Positions 57,751-64,000 of a DNA stretch of 64,000 bases are shown in pieces. The DNA is taken from positions 12,028,001-12,092,000 of the forward strand of contig NC_091047.1 of NCBI RefSeq assembly GCF_963966145.1. Direction: 5' to 3'. This DNA is from Tenebrio molitor (Eukaryota > Arthropoda > Insecta > Coleoptera > Tenebrionidae). A model generated the notes under the pieces. The model ran no database searches and had not been told where the DNA came from. It saw only the letters and a list, made by a program, of their open reading frames with translations. The translations under genes and the position numbers were made by a program. The first letter of the stretch is position 1. Every line of letters starts with the position of its first letter.

Positions 57751-60443
57751 TTTTTGCAGATAATTTCTTAAGCTGTATATTCGACTGATTTTAGAATCAA
57801 TAGATAAGAACATATCTACTGGAAACTCATTTCTTAGGCATTGTAAAACGTTTTCCGTGCTATCGTTGATGGGGCTCTTGATATGTTTGCCTATGTTACT
57901 TTTATGGCACAGGGTGTTTGTGTGAAAGGGACAACCCTCGTTTTTGCTTTATGCAAAAAATAAACGCATTTGATTGTCATTATTTTTATTATATGTCAAC
58001 AATTACAATGACATAATTGGATGGCTGCATTGTATGGTCCTTAGAGAAAATATTTATCTACATTTCATTTCAGTTTTCCTTTAAGAGGTGCCATAGTGGC
58101 GAAAAAACAAGAAATTGATAACAATACAATAGTATATTTTAGTTTTGCCAATTTGCTATTTCAGAACACTCAAATACTCTTTGATGGTTATATTACTGAA
58201 TGAGAAAAATCTTTTGTCTTTTCCTACCACTTATAACTAATTTATTGGCTATTCTGGCAAGAAGCCTATACACTTGGCATTAGTTTCGGCCATTAACGTA
58301 TAATACATGCATATGGGAAGAAGATTTGAAGTTAAACGATTGTTTTAAAAAATCGATACCAGATTTCATAAGGAAATAATCTAAAAAATAAAATATGAAA
58401 GAATGTTAAAAAATCAAGAACGAATCAAAGGAGTATACATATTTTATTACACATCATATAAAAGTATGAGTTGAATTTCTTTTGCTTGGCTTCAGTGAAC
58501 ATAATTTTAAATTAATTTTCCTCAATCCAGCTGTTTTTACATATTTTAAAATATGCAGCAGCGTGTTCAAAACTGGTATTTTATGTTAGTTTATTTTTTA
58601 CTCCATTCGTTGAAAAGAGTAGTGACAACCTGATTTCTGACCCATCTGGTGTATATTTATAGAAAACCCTTAATGAACGAATGAACCCACTGAATAATAA
58701 AATTAACGATTATCTAAAAACGTTCTAATCATTGAATGAGGCAGTACCTCTCTGCATTTGAATTTAAAACAGTCATCTTGTTAAATATAAATCAGTTTTA
58801 TTTTAGATTGCATTAATTAATTAAATAATTACCGTTACGGTTACCTTCAGTTCAAACTGGAGCATTAATTGAATTCAGTTTAAAATAATGCAAGAAAAGT
58901 GCAAATATTGTCCATGATTTAATTTTCGCTTCTGCTACGACATTAATCTGATTAATTATGAATATCCTTCAGCATGATTTGTGATAAGGTTTCCACTTTC
59001 TTGTGTCATGAACAGTGTTTAGTTAGTAATAAATACTGATTTACAATTTATCGTGTCGACTGAGAAATATGAAACATGCATTTAAGCGAAGGAAAAATGC
59101 AGCTCATTAGTATCTTATTATAGATAGGTATGACTATTAAAAAATAAATTAAAGTCGTAATTTAGATGAGGTACATCTCTCGGAATTTAAATAAAGTTTT
59201 TGATGCAGCAGTCGACTTGTGCTAATGACATGTGAAACTATATCATGCACAGCAGCTGAAACCGCAACAATGCTGCCAAGAAGACTAAAAAAGTATTGTG
59301 TGAAAAGATGCATGAGTTCAAACAAAACCAAAGTGGTGTGTGAGTGGGTGGGTCTAGATAGAGAAAGCTCGTCTCCACCAGCCAGCCACGGAAGGTATTT
59401 TATGTCACAGATTTGTATTACGAAACACGAGCGCTTCTTTTATGCTATCTGGAAAGTTTCAAGCGAATTCTACCTCTCCGTTCTGGTCCGTTGTAAAAGA
59501 TAGAGAATGATTCATTAAAGTAGCTCTCATCAGTGCGATAAAATCTAATGATCTCTTGTTTGGCTGTAAGTAAAATTCACGGAAACTTCGGGCGCACAGC
59601 ATGTGGCCCATTATGTTATGTCCCGTCCATTGTGCGCGGAGCTTTAATGAACAGACGGCGACCCTTCCTCACTTGCCCAATTCCACACACACAAATTTAC
59701 ATTCAAACTACTTTTGTATGCGGTACAAAGTGCGAAATAGCAGTCATTACTTATTTAATAAGACCAATGCCGGAGGGTCTTTTATTACCTCGGTTTCTGG
59801 GATTGCCCTCTGGCACGTTCAGCGAAACAGCACACCGCTTTCCCATAATAAATAGTTTTGTTATATAGCCGACATCAATTAAGTTTATGGACGCACTTCG
59901 TCTTGTGAAGCTCGCCAAGTTGCCCCGAATCTTAATTTTACACTCGCACTCAATAACGCGTAAATCCAATTAACAGACAGGATCTCGACAACACAAAAAA
60001 ACGGACGCGCTATTACAAAAAGCGTATTTATGAAGCTCTAAGTAAAGTAGCTTGAGGTGCGAACGAAACCATTAAAAAATCACAGGGGCAAGGAATGAAG
60101 TCGGGGAACTTAATTGGAACTGCACCTAGATTAGTTTGTTTCTTTTTTTGAAAAATAATAAGGAAAAGGTATACATTTTAAGCGAAGGATCTTCTACAAA
60201 ATTTTGCTCATAAGGTACACAATAAATTAGTGTTCCATCAAAATTAACACAAAGTGTATAATAAGTGCAATGACTGATGGGAAGTAATTTTGAAGCTTGT
60301 TAAAAAACCATTAAATTAATTAATTTCGAAAGACAAAGTAAACCGAAGTAGTCTTGGTGATATGTGAAGTGTCAGTTTAAATTGGCGTGGGAAGTTGGAA
60401 AAATCCTAAATACTAGTCCAGTCGAGAGGAATAACTCCGTACA
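57751..60443. other. No gene recognised
   Basis: ORFs at 59149-59331 (minus), 59219-59503, 59548-59868 (plus) and 59751-59969 (minus) overlap each other and show no domain. 59540-60120 is more balanced than the surroundings. Confidence 0.3.
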
Positions 60444-61010
60444 AATAGTAGATTGCATACTATTTTATTCGGAAACATTACATTTTTAGCAAATAAACAA
60501 TTAATTTGATGCAGTTTCATTTCTACTGTTAACAATAGGGCGGAAAGTGGCCCTGACCAAGAAAGGGAAATAAAGATAAAAAGGAATGGTTAACTTTCCG
60601 CCCTCGTATAAGGTTAGGAATGTGCATATTACAATACGATTCTGAATAATAGTAGATTACATACCGTGGTGGAAAGTGTTTCATTCCTGACGAGAGTTAA
60701 GATAGTTTACCAAGGCGTAGCCGAGGTGAACTAATGCTCGAGACAGGAAGGAAACACCTTACCACCGAGATTTGTATACTATTTTATTCGGAATCATTAC
60801 ATTTTTAGCAAATAAACAATTAATTTGATGCAATTTCATTTTTACCGTTTTTCGACAATTCGTGTACGCCACTGGAAAAACGTCATAACAGGGCGGAAAG
60901 TGGCCTATTACTGGCCAAGAGAGGGAAGTAAAGATAAAAAGGAATGGTTAACTTTCCGGCCTCGTATAAGGTCATGAATGTGCATATTACAATACGATTC
61001 CGAATAAAAG
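60444..61010. repeat. Tandemly duplicated block with a hairpin between the copies
   Basis: Unit 1 (about 60456-60655) and unit 2 (about 60777-61008) share ATACTATTTTATTCGGAA, TTAGCAAATAAACAATTAAT, AGGGCGGAAAGTGGCC and AAAGGAATGGTTAACTTTCC in the same order. Unit 2 has extra bases in the middle (for example GTACGCCACTGGAAAAACG). The 120 bp between them (about 60656-60775) form a hairpin: GGTGGAAAGTGTTTCATTCC against AGGAAGGAAACACCTTACCA, with the core CCAAGGCGTAGCCGAGGTG in the loop. Within each unit GGCGGAAAGT and ACTTTCCG(C/G)C also pair. Confidence 0.8.
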
Positions 61011-61409
61011 TTTTTACCAAATGAAGATCCCTGATTTTGTCCAAAATAAAACGCTTACAAAGAATTATCCACTGAGATTCACATTTAAAGGGGCGAAATC
61101 AACATCGAGATTTTTCGAGATAGTGAAAAAAATTCCAATTAAGTACAAAAATTTTAATTTTGTCTTTTTTCAGTTTTATTATAATTTTGATAAGAGAAAA
61201 ATTCTTTTAAATATTCAGACAAATTAAACACTACCAATGAAAATTTGAAATAATAAAATTTGGTATTGTTAAATATTATTGGGTAAATCAATATCAGATC
61301 AGTACATAATGAATGAATACTTTATTTTACCCTACGGGCTTTCTAATTCCTGCTTACATTTTTCTTTTAACATAAAACAGGAATTCCAAAAAAATAAACA
61401 GTTTTATTC

Positions 61410-62048
61410 CTATCCGCCACCTCTTTCTTTCTCTGTTCTTTCTCTCCATTTCGCTTCCTCAAAGCTATTTCGAGATGGTCCGACTCTACTCTCTCTCCTA
61501 TTCTGAATTCTTCTACTCTTTCCCATGATTTTTCGTTCATTATTCCTTAATCTATCACTGTTTCCCCCCTGCTACCTATAGGTATAGGTCCATTCCCCTT
61601 CTTCGTTTCCTTGTTTGTTCCCATTCAATACCCCCCATCCATTTTCTTCGATCCATTCCATCAGTCTCTTCCCCTCTGCATTTTCAATCTTGTCCTTGGA
61701 TTTTCTTTTCCCATCCTCCCTCTCCTCTTCCCAATTTCTTGCTCCCCTTTCTCCTATTCTCCCGTTGAAGTCCCCTCCCAAGAATATGTTTTCATTCACT
61801 GCGTCTTCGATACGTTTTCTTGTTGTCTTCATCTGTTTACTGTATATTGTCCTTGTTTTCCACCATTTATTGCCTGTATGAACTTTTCTTTCCATACATG
61901 CTCCTTCTTCTCTCTTTCCATGTCGCTTTTCTTTAATCCTCAATTTCACCCCTGTTATTATTCCCCCGGTAGCTCTTCGGTAGCGATTTTCCCCTTTGTG
62001 CTTCTTTTCCGGTTTCCGTTTTCTTTGTCCAACTACCTTTTTATTCAC
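61410..62048 (-). pseudogene. LINE AP-type endonuclease domain
   Basis: The open stretch 62048-61572 reads RATGGIITGVKL, then TIYSKQMKTTRKR and the catalytic-region motif GGDFNGRIGERG, then EEGEWTYT. The homology continues past a stop into RRIQ-type and RVGPS sequence in other frames down to about 61410, where the SDH motif expected at the end of the domain is only approximately preserved (TCGGACCATCTCG at about 61470). Known biology: APE-type endonucleases of LINEs nick target DNA. Here it is truncated at the N-terminus and followed by the 3' UTR rather than RT. Confidence 0.75.
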
Positions 62049-62055
62049 CTTCTCT

Positions 62056-62890
62056 TTATACCTTTTCTCGCCGCTCCGTCTTCTCTACTTCTCTCCTTGT
62101 TCTACTTTTTTTTTTCAGTTTTTCCTCTCTCTCATCCCATATAAACCATTCCCCGTTTATCTGTATCTTCCTGTATCCTATTTTCACGCTTTTTCCTTTA
62201 TCTATCTCTTCTCTAGCTACCTCCTTTAACTCCTTTTGTGTTTTTCTTTCTTCGTTTGTCAAATCGTCATCTACATGTATACATCCTCTCACCTTTTCTT
62301 TCCTTCATCTTACTGTTATTTAGCATAATATTCTTCTTCTGCTCCCAACTTTCTATTTTTGCCAGCATCATTTTATCTTTATTTATTTTAGATGCTTCCT
62401 TTACGTTCACTTTCACCCCTATCTCCCTTTCTAAACATTCTTCCACCACCTTCTCTGTATATCCTGTTTTCCCCCTATTCCGGTTATTATAACATTATTC
62501 TTCCTCTCCTTCTTTTCTCTTTGTTCCATCTTTTCCTCTGTCATTTTCATCCTTATCATCCCCTCTGCCTCCTCCGCCTGCCATTTTTCTTCACTTCCTC
62601 TTATCTCCTCTCTCCTAATTCCTTTCTTAGTACTTTGGTCTCCTCTCTTATTCCCGCCGTATCCTCTGTTATCTCTCTAATCATGGTTTTCATTTCCTTA
62701 TCAATTTCCTTGCTTTTATTTTCTTCTTCGCTTCTACTTGGGAATCTTCCCGTTCTGGTGGAACTCTTTCTGAATGCGTTCGTGCCTTCTTCAGACGTCC
62801 TACCCTTTTCGTTTTCTCTCTTGTTGCTTTCTTTCCTTACTTTCGGCTCCTCGCTGTTTACGTTAGTAATCTCTGCACTTTTTTACTAAA
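62056..62890 (-). pseudogene. LINE N-terminal (ORF1-like) coding region, broken
   Basis: The minus strand contains EECLEREIGVKVNVKEASKI (about 62440), ERKGERMYTCR (about 62275), then DDDLTNEERKTQKELKEVAR, KIGYRKIQINGEWFIWDE and a Lys/Arg tail. The acidic DDDLT...E(R)...K pattern followed by a basic, tryptophan-containing segment resembles nucleic-acid-binding N-terminal regions of LINE polyproteins. Frameshifts split it into pieces of 60-80 codons. Confidence 0.55.
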
Positions 62891-62981
62891 CACATCTGCT
62901 CACTATCGCTGCCAGACCAGGAATCAGATCAGTATTATCACAATCATTATTATTATTTGACTGTAACTTAGCAATCCCTTC

Positions 62982-64000
62982 ATTTATAAGATAATCCTTT
63001 ATTTGCCCTACGGTCTTTCAGATTCCTGCGTACAGTTTTATCTAAAAAACAACAATTCCAAAAAAAATTGACGTATTTCTTCTATCCCCCACCCCTTTCT
63101 TTTTCCATTCTGTCCCTCCTTTTCCATATCTTTTTCATTCATCCTATCTTCCTTCTGCACCTTCTTTTCTCTCCTTCTTTCCAATATTTGTTTTGTCTCT
63201 CCTCGTTCCCACATCTAAATCTCGCCATCATATTTCTTTCTTTTGCACTCTCTCCCCCCAGGTACTCTGGAATTTACTCTGTCATACACCTCTCATACTC
63301 CCTGTTGCATCTGGATTCTTCGATTTTCTCCCTTTTTTCTTGCTTGTCTGTGTCTTTGTCCCTTTCACTCAGCTCTATCTTCCTTTTGCTCTCAGTCTTT
63401 CCACTTCTTCACTGGCATACCCGTTCCTCTGATAGTATTTCTCTCTCCCTTTTCTCCGTGTTCTATTTCTTCTCTCACCAGCATTCCGTTAGTATCCAGC
63501 ACTCTTCCCTTCTATCCATTTTGTCTTCAAACTTTGCCGCTCTCTTTCCCTCGTTCACTCTCAGCCTATTCCTCTTGCACTCTTCTCTCACTATGTAACC
63601 TGGCGTTTATCTGCCCACTCCCAGCACCCATCTCAAATATTTTTCTTGCACTCTCTTTACCTCCTCTTGTTCCTTCCATCCCCAGATCTCTGCTCCGCAC
63701 ATCAATCAATTCACTCTCTATCATGCTCTCAAAAATCATCACCTTCCTCACTATCTCTCTGATATCCTTATCCTTATCCGTGAATCTTTCGTTGAATGTG
63801 TCGCCCAAGTATTTGAACTCTTTCAGTCGTTCTATTTTCCTCCCTTCCCAGTTCCATTCATTCTCTTCACTCTTCCTCTTGTTGAACACCATTATTTTCG
63901 TCTTCTCAACATTCACTTCTAGCTTTTTCTTCCTCACATACTTTCCCAGGCTCTTCATGATTTCTTTCATTTTTCTTTCTTCATTGGCACAATTGCCAAG
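62982..64000 (-). mobile_element. LINE 3' half, minus strand, open at window edge
   Basis: From the right edge to about 63566 the minus strand is open for 134 codons. KSLGKYVRKKKLEVNVEKTK and IMVFNKRKS, then EFKYLGDTFN, form the end of a LINE reverse transcriptase (the LxVNxxKTKxMxF and KYLG motifs). After that come the C-terminal region shared with 31278-32240 and the 3' UTR (complement of GCCCTACGGTCTTTCAGATT at about 63004). The catalytic YxDD would lie beyond the window. It sits just upstream (minus sense) of the LINE at 61308-62900, in the same direction. Confidence 0.78.

Larger units (their letters stand above)
61308..62900 (-). mobile_element. Internally deleted LINE copy, minus strand
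   Basis: Runs 5' to 3' from about 62900 to 61308. It holds the N-terminal coding part, an endonuclease domain and then, without any reverse transcriptase, the LINE 3' UTR (complement of CCCTACGGGCTTTCTAATTC at about 61332). The plus strand looks like long pyrimidine-rich ORFs. These are antisense artefacts of a Lys/Glu/Arg-rich gene. Confidence 0.75.

Noticed and set aside
59548..59868. 106-codon ORF as a possible gene
   Set aside because: Two plus frames and one minus frame are open together; no domain.
61611..63598. Long plus-strand ORFs (up to about 177 codons) rich in Leu, Ser, Phe and Pro
   Set aside because: They are the antisense of purine-rich LINE coding sequence on the minus strand. 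The same happens at 4366-4719 (plus) and 31262-32015 (minus).
1..64000. CRISPR array, bacterial operon or integrated bacterial DNA
   Set aside because: No regularly spaced repeats, no dense ORFs and no ribosome-binding-site pattern. All large genes belong to eukaryotic retroelements.

Overview
The window looks like AT-rich insect nuclear DNA. A beetle is possible, but the sequence alone does not settle the order. Evidence for an insect is a gypsy-type endogenous errantivirus with an env gene and a tRNA-Ser primer site, decayed Tc1/mariner, LINE and Penelope relics, and many small palindromic transposon derivatives. I found no convincing host protein-coding gene, tRNA, rRNA or CRISPR array. 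The DNA between repeats has only short ORFs and reads as intergenic or intronic.

The centrepiece is a complete provirus on the minus strand, 41972-50012. It has two 450-bp LTRs that I read as identical, and a 4-bp TGCA target duplication. Internally it has a tRNA-Ser primer-binding site, a leader with a strong splice donor, gag, pol, env and a polypurine tract. The parts fit one expression plan. Gag is read from the full-length RNA. Pol is reached by a -1 frameshift at A AAT TTT, exactly where the pol frame opens. Env comes from a spliced RNA whose acceptor ends one base before the env ATG. No frame is broken, so the copy is young and possibly still functional.

1-12.5 kb: a 1-kb TIR element with a unique interior, a decayed Tc1 transposon (2699-4256), LINE and Penelope scraps (about 4.4-5.03 kb), two long-TIR elements (5385-6234, 8787-9692) that retain end pieces of their parent transposase gene and carry TGACGTCA palindromes in both arms, and smaller foldbacks.

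12.5-41.9 kb: mostly non-repetitive DNA with scattered palindromes from several families (called A, B, C and D here). There is also a second Tc1 pseudogene (21682-22930) with a family-A palindrome nested in it, a LINE 3' fragment (31278-32240), a transposase N-terminal scrap (32753-33019) and a small MITE (33066-33302).

50-64 kb: a minus-strand transposase scrap (about 51.4 kb), further copies of families B, C and D, a tandemly duplicated block (60444-61010), and two adjacent minus-strand LINE copies (61308-62900 and 62982 to the window edge).
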